Assembly: GCA_024234895.1 (NCBI GenBank)
Contig: JACKNJ010000003.1
Span: 281,963 to 345,962 of the forward strand
Source: Gammaproteobacteria bacterium
GTDB taxonomy: Bacteria; Pseudomonadota; Gammaproteobacteria; JACKNK01
Length of the DNA: 64,000 bases
Reading direction: 5' to 3'
The position numbers and the translations under genes are program-made. Positions 1 to 14,680 of the stretch are shown here, piece after piece (position 1 is the first letter of the stretch; every line of letters starts with the position of its first letter). The notes under the pieces were generated by a model. The model was given only the letters and a program-made list of their open reading frames with translations. It had not been told where the DNA came from and did no database searches.

Positions 1-142
1 CGATCAGCGTTGCCGGCAGTTCGCGCGTGGCGACCGCGACGGCCAGATCGGGGCCGATGCCGGCCGGTTCTCCCGGCGTGAAGGCGAGGCGGATCGCGCG
101 GCCCTCAACGTTCGAGGCGGTATTCGATGTAGGCGTCGTCAC
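1..142 (-). CDS. pdxA: 4-hydroxythreonine-4-phosphate dehydrogenase, N-terminal fragment (runs off the window)
   Basis: Only about the first 47 codons are in the window. The frame reads a GTG start at 140-142, then a short leader and the PdxA N-terminal signature FTPGEPAGIGPDL. PdxA oxidises 4-phosphohydroxy-L-threonine in pyridoxal-phosphate synthesis. The order lptD-surA-pdxA is the usual gammaproteobacterial one. The GTG is the first start codon found upstream of the conserved motif in this frame; it lies inside surA, giving a 38-nt overlap. No clear Shine-Dalgarno is seen, so the exact start is uncertain although the family is not. Confidence 0.85.
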   Translation of the reverse strand, partial: MTTPTSNTASNVEGRAIRLAFTPGEPAGIGPDLAVAVATRELPATLI

Positions 143-1418
143 GAAGCTGACGCAGCCACTGTTCGAGCTCTTCCTCGGTCTTGCGTTTGCGCAGGTGTTC
201 GGCGGCCTTGTTGCGCATCATGTCCAGCGCGGCGTTGTGCTCGCGGCGCTCGATCGCCTGCGCGATATGCCAGCCAAATTCACTGCGGAACGGTTCGCTG
301 ATCTCGCCGTTGGCCAGCGAGAACAGGGTCTTCTCGAAGTTGGGCACCATTTCGCCGGGGCTGACCCAGCCGAGGTCGCCACCACGCGCGGCCGAGCTGG
401 TGTCGTCGGAGTTGGAGCGGGCCAGGGTCTCGAAGTCCTCGCCGTTCAGGATGCGTTCGCGCAGGACGTCGAGGCGTCGCACGGCTTCCTGGTCGGTGAT
501 CACGGTGTTGGTCTTGATCAGGATATGCCGGCCGTGCACCTGCTCGACCATCAGGTTCTGCGTGCTGCGCGATTCGAACAGCTTGACGATGTGGTAGCCG
601 GCCGGGCTGCGGAAGGCGTCACTGACCTCGCCGTCCTTGAGCCTGGCGACGTGCTCGGCCAGCACGACCGGTATCTCGGCGAGGGGGCGCCAGCCGAGGT
701 CGCCGCCTTCAAGGGCCTGCTGCCCGGCCGAGTTCTCGATCGCGGCCTGCGCGAAATCGGCGCCGTTCTTCAGACTGGCTAGCAGGCTGTCGGCCTTGTC
801 GCGGGCTTCGGCGACCTGCTCGGGGGAGGCCGGCGACGGCAGGCCGATCAGGATGTGGCCGACATGGTATTCGCGCAGCGTGTTGCCGGCGGCTTCCTGA
901 TTGTCGAGAAAGGCATCGACCTCCTGCGCGGTGATCGCCACCCGGTTGTTCACCTTGCGCTGCCGCAGGCGGCTGATGATCAACTGGTCGCGGATCTGAT
1001 CGCGGAAGCTCGCGAAACTGAAGCCTTCCTTCTGCAGGGCGTTGCGGAATTCGGCGAGATTGAGGCCGTTCTCGCTGGCGATGTTGCGGACTGCGCGGTT
1101 GAGCGTGTCGTCATCGAGGCGGATGCCGCTGGATTCCGCGTCCTGCAATTGCAGGCGCGTCAGGATCACGCGGTCGAGCACCTGCTTGTGCAGTACCGCC
1201 GGCGGCGGGATCCTGGCGCCCTTCCGTTTCAGTTCCTCGATGACGGTGCGCAGGTGATCCTTGAGCTCGCTGGCCAGGATCACGTCGTCGTTGACCACGG
1301 CAACGATGAAATCGAGGCCTTCAAGTCCGGAATTGGGATCGTCACCGGGCAGGCGGGCCTGAGCGGTGAGGGTGAGCATCGCCAGGGTCGCGGCGAGCAG
1401 GAGTCTGATTGGCTTCAT
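105..1418 (-). CDS. surA: Periplasmic chaperone / peptidyl-prolyl isomerase SurA
   Basis: This 437-residue protein has a signal peptide (about residues 1-21, ending AQA), an N-terminal SurA chaperone domain, and two parvulin domains (about 180-285 and 293-395). The parvulin domains show the repeated motifs HVGHILI and HGRHILI and the GGDLGW stretches. SurA escorts unfolded outer-membrane proteins, including LptD, across the periplasm to the BAM complex. It lies 17 nt downstream of lptD on the same strand and is probably co-transcribed with lptD and pdxA. Length is normal for the family. Confidence 0.97.
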   Translation of the reverse strand: MKPIRLLLAATLAMLTLTAQARLPGDDPNSGLEGLDFIVAVVNDDVILASELKDHLRTVIEELKRKGARIPPPAVLHKQVLDRVILTRLQLQDAESSGIRLDDDTLNRAVRNIASENGLNLAEFRNALQKEGFSFASFRDQIRDQLIISRLRQRKVNNRVAITAQEVDAFLDNQEAAGNTLREYHVGHILIGLPSPASPEQVAEARDKADSLLASLKNGADFAQAAIENSAGQQALEGGDLGWRPLAEIPVVLAEHVARLKDGEVSDAFRSPAGYHIVKLFESRSTQNLMVEQVHGRHILIKTNTVITDQEAVRRLDVLRERILNGEDFETLARSNSDDTSSAARGGDLGWVSPGEMVPNFEKTLFSLANGEISEPFRSEFGWHIAQAIERREHNAALDMMRNKAAEHLRKRKTEEELEQWLRQLRDDAYIEYRLER

Positions 1419-1435
1419 GGGCGATCGTCTGGGCG

Positions 1436-4400
1436 CTAGTAGTAGGCGCTGGAACCGAAGAATTCCTTGATGTTGTTGCCGAGGCCGGCAAGGCCCTTGA
1501 ACTCGATCTGGAACTTGATGGCGGTGTCACTTTCCAGGGTGGGCGCGGTGCCCGCGCTGGCCGTGGTGTAGGTCTGGTAATTGGTCTCGGCGGCGAGACG
1601 CGCGACCCAGCAACAGGTTTCGTATTCGACGCCGAACAGATTGGTCACGTTGCTGGCCGTTATATGGTTGTATTCGTACCGGCCAATCACGTGCCAGCGT
1701 GGGGACAGGGACCATCCGAAGCCGAGCGTGGATTCGCGGGAGATGTCGCGGCGATACGAATAGTTGTAGGTGATGTAGTCCTCGGCGCTTTTCGCGTAGG
1801 AGATCTGCCAGTTGTGGTCCGGGGTCTTGTCGGCCTTGTGATCCCAACGGAGATTCGAGGTCGCGGACAGTCCGAACGGGAGACTGGCCGTCAGTTCGGT
1901 GACGAAGTCGGAGTTCGGCGTCCGCTCGGCGTCCGTCTTGGCGCCGATGGTGACTTCGCGGTCGCTGAGATAGAACAACTCGCCCATCGAGAACTTGATC
2001 AGGTCGGCGTAGTTCGCGTTCATGAGACGTTGGGTGACGCCAACGGCGATCTGGTTCGCATCGCCGTAGCGGTCGCTGCTGCTGAACCGGTTGTTCAGGA
2101 ACAGGGTGGCGTAGCTCAGCCCGTTCAGGCCGGTGTCGAAAATGGGACGGGTCGACTGATCGATGTTCGGCGTGTAGGTGTAGCGGATGCGCGGTTCGAC
2201 GGAGTGGATGTATTCATCGCCGTCGAACTCGAATTCCTTTTCGATGAACAGTTCGGAATCGAGCGCGAAACTGGGCACGGTCAGGTATTGATTGGGATCG
2301 GCCCCGTTCGCGCCCGCGTCGACCAGGTGCCACTGGGTATGGCCGATTTCGATCTCCGGCGTGATGTGGCCATAGCTGGCCCTGATCGGGTAGCGGATGA
2401 CGGGCTTGAGATCGAGGCGTCCGGCTTCCTGACGGGCGGAGTTCTGGAAGTAGACGGCGCGCGAGGAGAAACCCATGTCCAGTCCGCGCTCGGCATCGAA
2501 ATGGCTGGTCGTGGCGGTGATCTCCGGCACGCGGCGGTAGGGACGGCTCGCCTTGGCTGGGAGGCTGATCAGATAATCCTCATGCAGGCTGCCGACCACC
2601 TGCCAGTCGCCGGGATTCCAGTTGAGCCGGAGGTAGCGTGGCAGATTGGAGGTGTCCTCGCTGAACAGGGTGTTCCTGAAATCCTTCAGGTAATACGGAT
2701 CGCTGACATGGCTGGCGTATATATCCATGCCCAGGTTATCGGCGAGCTGCGCGGTGTGCTGCCAGTGGAACAGGCCGCGATCCTTGCTGTAGATGTCGTC
2801 GTTCGGCAGGACATCGACCTCGATCAAGCCCTCGCTTTCCGGGTTCAGGTAACGGAACTCGGTGTCGACGCGCACACCGCGTTCGGACATCAGATACGGG
2901 GTGATGGTCGCGTCACGATGCGGGGCGATGTTCCAGTAATACGGCAGGGATATCTCGGTGCCGTTGATCTCGGAACTGCCGTAGGAGGGAGTCAGCAAGC
3001 CGGACTTTCTGCGGTCATCGATGGGGAAGGTTATCCACGGCGTGTAGGCCAGCGGGACACCGTGAAACTTGAGCCAGGCGTTGATGGCGGTGCCGACGCC
3101 GGTGCCACGGTCGAGTTCCACCGATGCACTGTCCAGATACCAGGTGTCGTCGCCGTGATTGCAGGTCGTGTAAGTGGTGGTCTGGCCCTGCATCAGGGTG
3201 CGTGATGCGACGTCCACATGTTCCGCCGTGCCGCGCGCGTGGCGTTCCGGCAGGAAGAAATTGCTGGGACCGAACTCGCCGGTGTCGTTGGCCATGACCA
3301 GGTAGCCCCAGTCGCTGTCCATTGCGAGGCCGGCTTCCCGATATCGCACGTTACCCTCGGCGTCGGCGCGTTCCTTGGTGGCGTCGTAATGAATGATGTC
3401 GCCTTGCAGCGTCTGATCGCCGCGACGCAGTTCCGCGTCACCGAACAGGGTGTAGTACTGCTGCCGTTTGCCCTGCACGTCATCCGCGATGGCGAAGGTC
3501 GGCAGGCCTTCGCGGTTGGGGGCGGCCTGGACCGGGATGCCCTGGGTCATGCTCGGATCGCTGTTGGCACCGCACAGCGCCCAGGCGCGGCGGTTGTCGA
3601 TCGCGGGATAGGTTTCGACGGTCTCGTAGGCGATGTGCACCGGGGCGACGGTTTCCGGCTCCGCGAACGCTGCCTCCGGCCAATCGGCGGGGGCGTGGTC
3701 GCCGGTCGGTATCGCGGCGTCGTCGGTCCCGTCCACGAGGGTCTGCAAGCGGGCGAGGGCCTCGTTTTGCGGGATGCCCTGCACGGCTTCGCCGAGCTCA
3801 AGATTGGCGCGGGCCTCGCGCAGGGCCGCGATGTCGGCGTCGGAGAGCTGGCCGACGCGGCGGGCGAAGGCGTACTCGTCGGCCGCGGGGGCAACGCTTG
3901 CCGCGGCTTCGGGCCGTTCGGCCGCCGGCGCCTCGGCCTCGACGGGGGAGGGCTCCGCCGACTCGGTGACGGGCGGCGGAGTCGGTGCTTCCGGTTCGTC
4001 CGGCGGCGGCTCCTTGGGTTGCTTGGCGGGCAGGTCGATGACGCTGCGTTCGACGATGGCCAGGGTCGGGGCTTCCGTGCGCTGTGGCTCGGGCGCGGGT
4101 CGCGGTGCCGGCGCCACAGGCGTCTCGGCAACGACCTTAGGCTCGGCCACCGGCTCGATCACCGGCTCGGCGGCTGCCTCGGTCGGCGGCGTGAAAGTGG
4201 GTGCAGCGGGTGTGGCGACTAAGCTCGGAGCGGTCTGCTCCTCCGCCTGGCGTGCCTTGGCCATGGTGTCGGCGAGAGGCGATTGCGCGACAGGCGCCGG
4301 GCTGGTTGCCGGGGCGGAGGTGGCGATCTCGATCTGCGCGTCGGTCGGCTCGGGGTTGCCCGCCGCGCGTTGCGCCATGCGGACGGCATTTTCCGCGCTG

Positions 4401-4609
4401 GCCTTGTCGCCGGTCTGCGCACAGTTCCAGCCGCCGGTGAGCGGGTCGGTCTGGCAGGACCAGGCGGTCGGGCCGGCCTGAACCACGAAGCTGGTGGATG
4501 CACCGGCGGAGGCGAGGGTCGCGAGGATCAGCAGGCGGAGCTTGCGGCTTTGTCGGGGCACGGTATCGGATCGCGTCGGGGGGCGGAAAAATGTCCGTAA
4601 CGATGTCAC
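1436..4609 (-). CDS. lptD: LPS-assembly outer-membrane protein LptD, with a long N-terminal extension
   Basis: The protein has 1057 residues. It carries a signal peptide (about 1-45), a short Cys-containing segment (WSCQTDPLTGGWNC), a Pro/Glu/Ala/Val-rich low-complexity stretch (about 90-260), the OstA/LptA-like jelly-roll (about 380-460, FGDAELRRGDQTLQGD), and a C-terminal beta-barrel. A Cys-Cys pair lies near residue 998 (YETCCWVAR), where LptD forms its inter-domain disulfides; WALC near 345 is another Cys. With LptE it inserts lipopolysaccharide into the outer leaflet. E. coli LptD is about 784 residues, so the extra length is the Pro-rich linker. It is divergent from amgK-murU, as in Pseudomonas. 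Confidence 0.96.
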   Translation of the reverse strand: MTSLRTFFRPPTRSDTVPRQSRKLRLLILATLASAGASTSFVVQAGPTAWSCQTDPLTGGWNCAQTGDKASAENAVRMAQRAAGNPEPTDAQIEIATSAPATSPAPVAQSPLADTMAKARQAEEQTAPSLVATPAAPTFTPPTEAAAEPVIEPVAEPKVVAETPVAPAPRPAPEPQRTEAPTLAIVERSVIDLPAKQPKEPPPDEPEAPTPPPVTESAEPSPVEAEAPAAERPEAAASVAPAADEYAFARRVGQLSDADIAALREARANLELGEAVQGIPQNEALARLQTLVDGTDDAAIPTGDHAPADWPEAAFAEPETVAPVHIAYETVETYPAIDNRRAWALCGANSDPSMTQGIPVQAAPNREGLPTFAIADDVQGKRQQYYTLFGDAELRRGDQTLQGDIIHYDATKERADAEGNVRYREAGLAMDSDWGYLVMANDTGEFGPSNFFLPERHARGTAEHVDVASRTLMQGQTTTYTTCNHGDDTWYLDSASVELDRGTGVGTAINAWLKFHGVPLAYTPWITFPIDDRRKSGLLTPSYGSSEINGTEISLPYYWNIAPHRDATITPYLMSERGVRVDTEFRYLNPESEGLIEVDVLPNDDIYSKDRGLFHWQHTAQLADNLGMDIYASHVSDPYYLKDFRNTLFSEDTSNLPRYLRLNWNPGDWQVVGSLHEDYLISLPAKASRPYRRVPEITATTSHFDAERGLDMGFSSRAVYFQNSARQEAGRLDLKPVIRYPIRASYGHITPEIEIGHTQWHLVDAGANGADPNQYLTVPSFALDSELFIEKEFEFDGDEYIHSVEPRIRYTYTPNIDQSTRPIFDTGLNGLSYATLFLNNRFSSSDRYGDANQIAVGVTQRLMNANYADLIKFSMGELFYLSDREVTIGAKTDAERTPNSDFVTELTASLPFGLSATSNLRWDHKADKTPDHNWQISYAKSAEDYITYNYSYRRDISRESTLGFGWSLSPRWHVIGRYEYNHITASNVTNLFGVEYETCCWVARLAAETNYQTYTTASAGTAPTLESDTAIKFQIEFKGLAGLGNNIKEFFGSSAYY

Positions 4610-4698
4610 AGGCGCTGCGACCGTTCAATGTTGACGGCAAGGCGCCCCGGCGGCCTCCTGACGGGGCGGTGGGCTATAGTCGCGCCCATCCGGAATGA

Positions 4699-6402
<1,704 letters not shown>

Positions 6403-6412
6403 GGCGGCGGCG

Positions 6413-7867
6413 ATGGGTCAGGAAATCAGCTCGACCGAGTTCCGGCCCCATGATTTCCGGGTCTTCAACGAGCACCTCCGCAACGAGACCGAACTGCTGC
6501 AACGCTGGTGGGACGCGGGTCGCTTCCCCGACGCGCCGCATGTCAGCGGGCACGAGATCGAGGCCTGGCTGATCGACGAACAGGGGCGACCGGTGCCCCG
6601 CAATCGCGAGTTCCTCGAACACGCCGGTCTGCATGCCGAAGACCTGCTGGTCTACCCCGAACTGGCCCGTTTCAACATCGAGCTGAACAGCATTCCCCGG
6701 CGGCTGCGCGGCGACGTGCTGTCCGCGTCGTTCGCGGAACTGCGTGCCTCGTGGGCGGCGTGTGAACGCATCGCCGCCGAACTCGGCATGGGGGTGCTGA
6801 TGATCGGCATCCTGCCGACCGCGCCCGAGGCCGAATTCAGTCTCGACAACATGTCCGGGATGCAGCGTTACCGGGCCTTGAACCAGCAGGTGCTGCGCAT
6901 GCGCGGGGGGCGTCCGCTGGAACTCGACATCAACGGTCCGCAGCCGCTGCGCGCCTCGCACCGCGATGTGATGCTGGAAGCGGCGACCACCTCGCTGCAA
7001 TTGCACCTCCAGGTCACGCCCGCCAAGGCCGCGCGTTATTACAACGTCGCGCAGATGGTGTCGGCGGCGACCGTCGCGGTCGGCGCGAACTCCCCTTGGC
7101 TGTTCGGGCATCGCCTGTGGGAGGAGACGCGGATCCCGTTGTTCGAGCAGTCCGTGGCCGTGCCCGGCAATCCGGACTGCGGTGATGCCGGTCTGTCGCG
7201 GGTCGGTTTCGGTAGCGGTTACGCGGAGGGCGATCTGCTCGGCTGTTTCCGGGAGAACGTCGAGTGTTTCCCGCCGCTATTGCCGATCGAGGTCGACAAG
7301 TACCCGGCGGCGCTCGGCCATCTGCGTCTGCACAACGGCACGATCTGGCGCTGGAACCGGCCACTGGTCGGGCTGGATGACGACGGCAGTCCGCACCTGC
7401 GCATCGAGCATCGGGTGATCGCCGCCGGCCCGAGCGTGATCGACACGATCGCCAACGCCGCCTTCTTCTACGGCCTCGCGACCGAACTGGCCGAAGCCAT
7501 GGTCGAACCCGAGGCCGATCTGCCGTTTCATCTCGCCCGCGACAATTTCTACACCGCTGCGCGCTATGGCGTGGATGCGGACGTGGTCTGGTTCGATGGT
7601 GCGCGTGGCGATCTGCGTGGCTTGATCCTCGACCAGTTGCTGCCGCAAGCAGCGGCTGGCTTGGCGCGTCTCGACATCGATCGGGGTGATGCGGATCGCT
7701 TTCTCGGGGTGATCCGGGAGCGCGTGCGGAGCCGGCGTACCGGTGCCTGGTGGCAGCGGCACTGCGCCGAGGCATGTCGTCTGGATATGCCGGCGTTGGT
7801 GCGGACCTATCGCGACCACCAGCGGTCGGGGTTGCCGGTGCATGAGTGGGGGCTGCCCGGGGAGTGA
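6413..7867 (+). CDS. Glutamate-cysteine ligase family 2 (GCS2) carboxylate-amine ligase
   Basis: This 484-residue protein belongs to the GCS2/YbdK-like fold. The N-terminal SGHEIEAWLID strand (about 44-54) carries family metal/ATP-binding residues, and ELNSIPRRLRG and ASTSLQLHLQV-type segments follow. GCS2 enzymes make gamma-glutamyl or related amide bonds with ATP; the acceptor amine cannot be told from sequence. It is longer than E. coli YbdK (about 370). The start at 6413 lies 10 nt after murU, so it may be co-transcribed with amgK-murU. A true glutathione role (gshA) is possible but unproved. Confidence 0.75.
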   Translation: MGQEISSTEFRPHDFRVFNEHLRNETELLQRWWDAGRFPDAPHVSGHEIEAWLIDEQGRPVPRNREFLEHAGLHAEDLLVYPELARFNIELNSIPRRLRGDVLSASFAELRASWAACERIAAELGMGVLMIGILPTAPEAEFSLDNMSGMQRYRALNQQVLRMRGGRPLELDINGPQPLRASHRDVMLEAATTSLQLHLQVTPAKAARYYNVAQMVSAATVAVGANSPWLFGHRLWEETRIPLFEQSVAVPGNPDCGDAGLSRVGFGSGYAEGDLLGCFRENVECFPPLLPIEVDKYPAALGHLRLHNGTIWRWNRPLVGLDDDGSPHLRIEHRVIAAGPSVIDTIANAAFFYGLATELAEAMVEPEADLPFHLARDNFYTAARYGVDADVVWFDGARGDLRGLILDQLLPQAAAGLARLDIDRGDADRFLGVIRERVRSRRTGAWWQRHCAEACRLDMPALVRTYRDHQRSGLPVHEWGLPGE

Positions 7868-7891
7868 TTTGGCCGTTGGTCGGTGGTGGGG

Positions 7892-8102
7892 TTTGATGAT
7901 GTTGCGGACATCATCGTTTGCGGAGGGAAGGCTTCCATGCGCCGCCATGGCCTCCTGAGACACGCCGTGAATCCATCCATGGAGGCTCCACGGCCGCATC
8001 CCTGCGGCCGAGGGTCTCAGGAGGCCCTGCCGGCCCCTGGAAGCCTGGGGAGGTGGGTGGAAATGAAGACGGGCCGCCGGCATTGAGCCGGCGGTCCGTC
8101 TT
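7892..8102 (+). repeat. Structured intergenic element F, copy 1 (six potential stems)
   Basis: A ~210-nt non-coding unit also present, inverted, at 9366-9575. Predicted stems are: P1 7895-7902/7908-7915; P2 7929-7937/8038-8046; P3 7949-7961/8014-8026 (13 perfect pairs); P4 7972-7976/7979-7983; P5 7992-7998/8003-8009; and P6 8066-8081/8087-8102 (16 pairs, one G-U). Nucleotides differ between copies in P2, P3, P4 and P6 but pairing is largely kept. No good open frame crosses it. It could be an RNA, a MITE-like element or a DNA cruciform; I cannot name the family. Confidence 0.7.
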
Positions 8103-8117
8103 GTTGGTGGCGCTGTT

Positions 8118-8183
8118 GTAGGGTGCGCTCCGCGCACCGTAACCGACATCCGAACGATGGTTTCGGTGCGCGGAGCGCACCCT
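8118..8183. repeat. REP family B palindrome pair, interrupted by IS110 copy 1
   Basis: The left arm GTAGGGTGCGC-tcc-GCGCACC and the inverted right arm face each other about 26 nt apart, as in a REPIN/BIME. The right arm should end in CTAC; here the IS follows CT (8182-8183) and the missing AC is found beyond the IS at 9351-9352. Each arm alone folds as a 7-bp hairpin with a 3-nt loop. Related copies are at 25351-25414, 25669-25689, 26021-26041, 50680-50747 and 61366-61431. Confidence 0.85.
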
Positions 8184-8189
8184 TGTATT

Positions 8190-9342
<1,153 letters not shown>

Positions 9343-9365
9343 CAGCATCTACGGGTTGCCACTGA

Positions 9366-9575
9366 AAAGCGCCGCGTCCGGCTCGATGCCGGGCGCGGCG
9401 CTTTAATTCCACCAACCTCTCCAGGCTTCGGGAGGTGGGGATGCCCTTCAGGGACCGTTGGCCGCATGGATGCGGCCGTCGAGCCTACATGGATGTATTC
9501 ACGGCGTGTCCCGGAACGGCTACGCACCTCCCGAAGCCTTGCCTCTGAACCGGATGATGTCGCACACATCATCAA
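9366..9575 (-). repeat. Structured intergenic element F, copy 2 (inverted)
   Basis: The reverse complement aligns end to end with 7892-8102. Its stems in window coordinates are: P1 9553-9560/9566-9573; P2 9423-9437/9525-9539 (15 perfect pairs against 9 in copy 1); P4 9486-9490/9493-9497; P5 9460-9467/9470-9477; P6 9366-9382/9388-9404 (17 pairs, one wobble). P4 is TACAT/ATGTA here and TCCAT/ATGGA in copy 1, a compensated change. With copy 1 it brackets the REP and IS110 element. The ~350-nt gap before grpE holds only this element and the grpE promoter region. Confidence 0.7.
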
Positions 9576-9632
9576 ATCCATCCCCCGGCCAATCGCACAA
9601 AGCGCGCCACAAAAATAATTTCCCAGGAAACC

Positions 9633-9659
9633 CTTGAAAGAACGATCAGCGCCCCAACA
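9633..9659 (+). promoter_or_regulatory. Probable sigma-32 (heat-shock) promoter of grpE-dnaK
   Basis: CTTGAAA (9633-9639) is a perfect -35 match. After 12 nt, CCCCAACA (9652-9659) resembles the CCCCATNT -10 element. It lies 45 nt before the grpE ATG, where a heat-shock promoter is expected. Confidence 0.65.
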
Positions 9660-9703
9660 AAGAGCGACCAATCGATCAAACCACCCGCTGGAGCCCGCCA
9701 ACC

Positions 9704-10258
9704 ATGGCCGATCAGGAAACCCCTGTCGAAGAAGAATTGAAAGCCGCCGACACCGAGTCGGTGGAAACTGAAGCGACCCCGTCCGACGACCCGGAACAGC
9801 TGCTGCTCGAACTGCAGGACGCCAAGGCCAAGGCCGATGAGCACTGGAACCAGTGCCTGCGCCTGCAAGCCGAGATGGACAACCTGCGCAAGCGCAACGA
9901 GCGCGACCTCGCCAACGCGCACAAGTTCGCGCTGGAGAAATTCGCGGAAGGTCTGCTGCCGGTCATCGACTCCCTGGAGATGGGTGTCTCCCACGGCAGG
10001 GAAGACGGCGCCGAGCTGGCCAAGCTGCTCGAAGGCACCGAGCTGACCCTGAAGCAGCTCAGCCAGGTCATGAACAAGTTCGGCGTCGAGGCCATCGACC
10101 CCGTCGGCCAGTCGTTCAACCCGGAATTCCACGAAGCCATGGTCATGCAGCCGGCCCCGGACGGCACCGCCAGCAACACCGTGCTGGTCGTGTTCCAGAA
10201 GGGCTACACGCTGAACGGGCGCCTGGTCCGCCCGGCCAAGGTCATCGTCGCCCAGTAA
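9704..10258 (+). CDS. grpE: DnaK nucleotide-exchange factor GrpE
   Basis: This 184-residue protein has an acidic disordered N-terminus, a long coiled-coil helix (about 35-90, with LRLQAEMDNLRKRNERD) and the GrpE C-terminal beta domain (about 125-184, VDPVGQSFNPEFHEAMVMQP-type region). GrpE dimers speed ADP release from DnaK. The gene heads the grpE-dnaK-dnaJ cluster behind a probable sigma-32 promoter and lies 91 nt upstream of dnaK. Length is usual. Confidence 0.97.
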   Translation: MADQETPVEEELKAADTESVETEATPSDDPEQLLLELQDAKAKADEHWNQCLRLQAEMDNLRKRNERDLANAHKFALEKFAEGLLPVIDSLEMGVSHGREDGAELAKLLEGTELTLKQLSQVMNKFGVEAIDPVGQSFNPEFHEAMVMQPAPDGTASNTVLVVFQKGYTLNGRLVRPAKVIVAQ

Positions 10259-10349
10259 GCGGGCCGCACTTGAAATCCCGACGACTGCATCCACTTAAGC
10301 GGCAGTCGTTACTGAAACGAATCGAATTCACCACCGGAGATACAGAATC

Positions 10350-12287
<1,938 letters not shown>

Positions 12288-12300
12288 GTCCTGAAGTCGA

Positions 12301-12330
12301 AGGGGCGGGGTGGGTTACCATCCCGCCCCT
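12301..12330 (+). terminator. Terminator-like hairpin after dnaK
   Basis: A 12-bp stem, 12301-12312 with 12319-12330 (one G-T pair, 6-nt loop), starts 13 nt after the dnaK stop. The following T tract is broken (TTCGTCGTTT), so it may only weaken read-through into dnaJ. Downstream, 12415-12450 carries a CATCTGCGTTTATCTGCGG-type simple intergenic repeat. Confidence 0.55.
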
Positions 12331-12495
12331 TTCGTCGTTTTCCGACGGCAGATTTATGAGCGGCAGATGAGCGCAGGTGGATGCAGATTTGGTGCATTCG
12401 ATAAGCCCTTCAGCTTTTATCCGCGTCCATCTGCGTTTATCTGCGGCTAATCAACAAAGCTGCTTGATTCGCGGCTAACCCAGCGATTCGTCGAT

Positions 12496-13614
12496 ATGTC
12501 CCAACGCGATTACTACGAAGTCCTCGGCGTGCAGCGCAACGCCAGCGAGGCCGATCTCAAGAAGGCCTATCGCCGGCTGGCGATGAAGTACCACCCGGAC
12601 CGCAATCCGGATGACGAGGAGGCCGAGCACAAGTTCAAGGAGGCCAAGGAGGCCTACGAGGTGCTGTCCGACGCGCAGAAGCGCGCCGCCTACGACCAGT
12701 TCGGTCATGCCGGCGTGCAGGGCGGCATGGGCGGCGGCGGTGGCGCCGGCTTCTCCGACATCTTCGGCGACGTGTTCGGCGACATCTTCGGCGGCGGTCG
12801 CGGTCGCGGCGGTGGTGGCCCGCGCGTGCAGCGCGGCGCCGATCTGCGTTACACCCTGGACATGACCCTGGAGGACGCGGTCGCCGGCAAGGAGGTCGAG
12901 ATCAAGGTCCCGACCATGGTCAACTGCCAGACCTGCGACGGCAGCGGCGCCAAGCCCGGCACCAAACCCAAGACCTGCACCACCTGCGGCGGCGTCGGCC
13001 AGGTGCGCATGCAGCAGGGCTTCTTCTCGATCCAGCAGACCTGCCCGGCCTGCCATGGCGCGGGGGTGGTCATCGAGGAGCCGTGCCCGGATTGCCACGG
13101 CGCCGGCAAGGTGCGCGAGACCAGGACGCTGTCGGTCAAGGTGCCGCCGGGTGTCGACACCGGCGACCGCATCCGTCTGGCGGGCGAGGGCGAAGCCGGC
13201 GAGCACGGCGGGCCGCCCGGCGATCTCTATGTGCAGATCCGCGTCAAGGACCATCCGATCTTTACCCGCGACGGCGCCAACATTTACTGCGAGGTTCCGA
13301 TCAGCGTGGTCACCGCCGCGCTCGGCGGCGAGATGGAAGTGCCGACGCTCGGTGGCCGGGTCAAGCTGCGTATCCCCAAGGAGACGCAGACCGGCAAGCT
13401 GTTCCGGCTCGGCGGCAAGGGCGTCAAACCGGTGCGCGGTGGCGCGCAGGGCGATCTGCTCTGCCGCGTGATCGTCGAGACCCCGGTCAATCTGACCGAC
13501 GAACAGACCGATCTGCTGCGCCAGCTCGGCGAGTCGATGAGCGAAAAGCACAGCCCGCAACACACTTCGTGGCTGGATGGCGTGAAGTCGTTCTTCGACA
13601 AGATGAAGTTCTGA
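12496..13614 (+). CDS. dnaJ: Chaperone protein DnaJ
   Basis: This 372-residue type I J-protein has the J domain (1-70) with HPD at residues 33-35, a Gly/Phe-rich segment (about 75-115), and four CxxCxGxG zinc motifs ([32 protein letters not shown], about 138-200). A C-terminal substrate-binding domain follows. It stimulates DnaK ATPase and delivers substrates. It lies about 210 nt downstream of dnaK, separated by a hairpin and a simple intergenic repeat. Confidence 0.99.
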   Translation: MSQRDYYEVLGVQRNASEADLKKAYRRLAMKYHPDRNPDDEEAEHKFKEAKEAYEVLSDAQKRAAYDQFGHAGVQGGMGGGGGAGFSDIFGDVFGDIFGGGRGRGGGGPRVQRGADLRYTLDMTLEDAVAGKEVEIKVPTMVNCQTCDGSGAKPGTKPKTCTTCGGVGQVRMQQGFFSIQQTCPACHGAGVVIEEPCPDCHGAGKVRETRTLSVKVPPGVDTGDRIRLAGEGEAGEHGGPPGDLYVQIRVKDHPIFTRDGANIYCEVPISVVTAALGGEMEVPTLGGRVKLRIPKETQTGKLFRLGGKGVKPVRGGAQGDLLCRVIVETPVNLTDEQTDLLRQLGESMSEKHSPQHTSWLDGVKSFFDKMKF

Positions 13615-13643
13615 GTTTTCGGCACACGAACCCCGGCTGCACC

Positions 13644-14599
<956 letters not shown>

Positions 14600-14611
14600 C
14601 CGGCGTCCAGG

Positions 14612-14662
14612 TGCGGGAGCGGCTTCGATCGAAGGCAGTTCGCGGCTGAAGCCGCTCCTACA
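14612..14662. repeat. REP family A pair, partly degenerate
   Basis: The right arm GGCTGAAGCCGCTCCTAC is consensus; the left arm (TGCGGGAGCGGCTTCGATC) has diverged. It sits 13 nt after the dapB stop. Confidence 0.75.
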
Positions 14663-14680
14663 ATCTGATCTCCCCAAGGG

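Noticed and set aside
7883..8121. Short open frames across element F copy 1
   Set aside because: They do not survive in copy 2, whereas the stems do; the element looks structural rather than coding.
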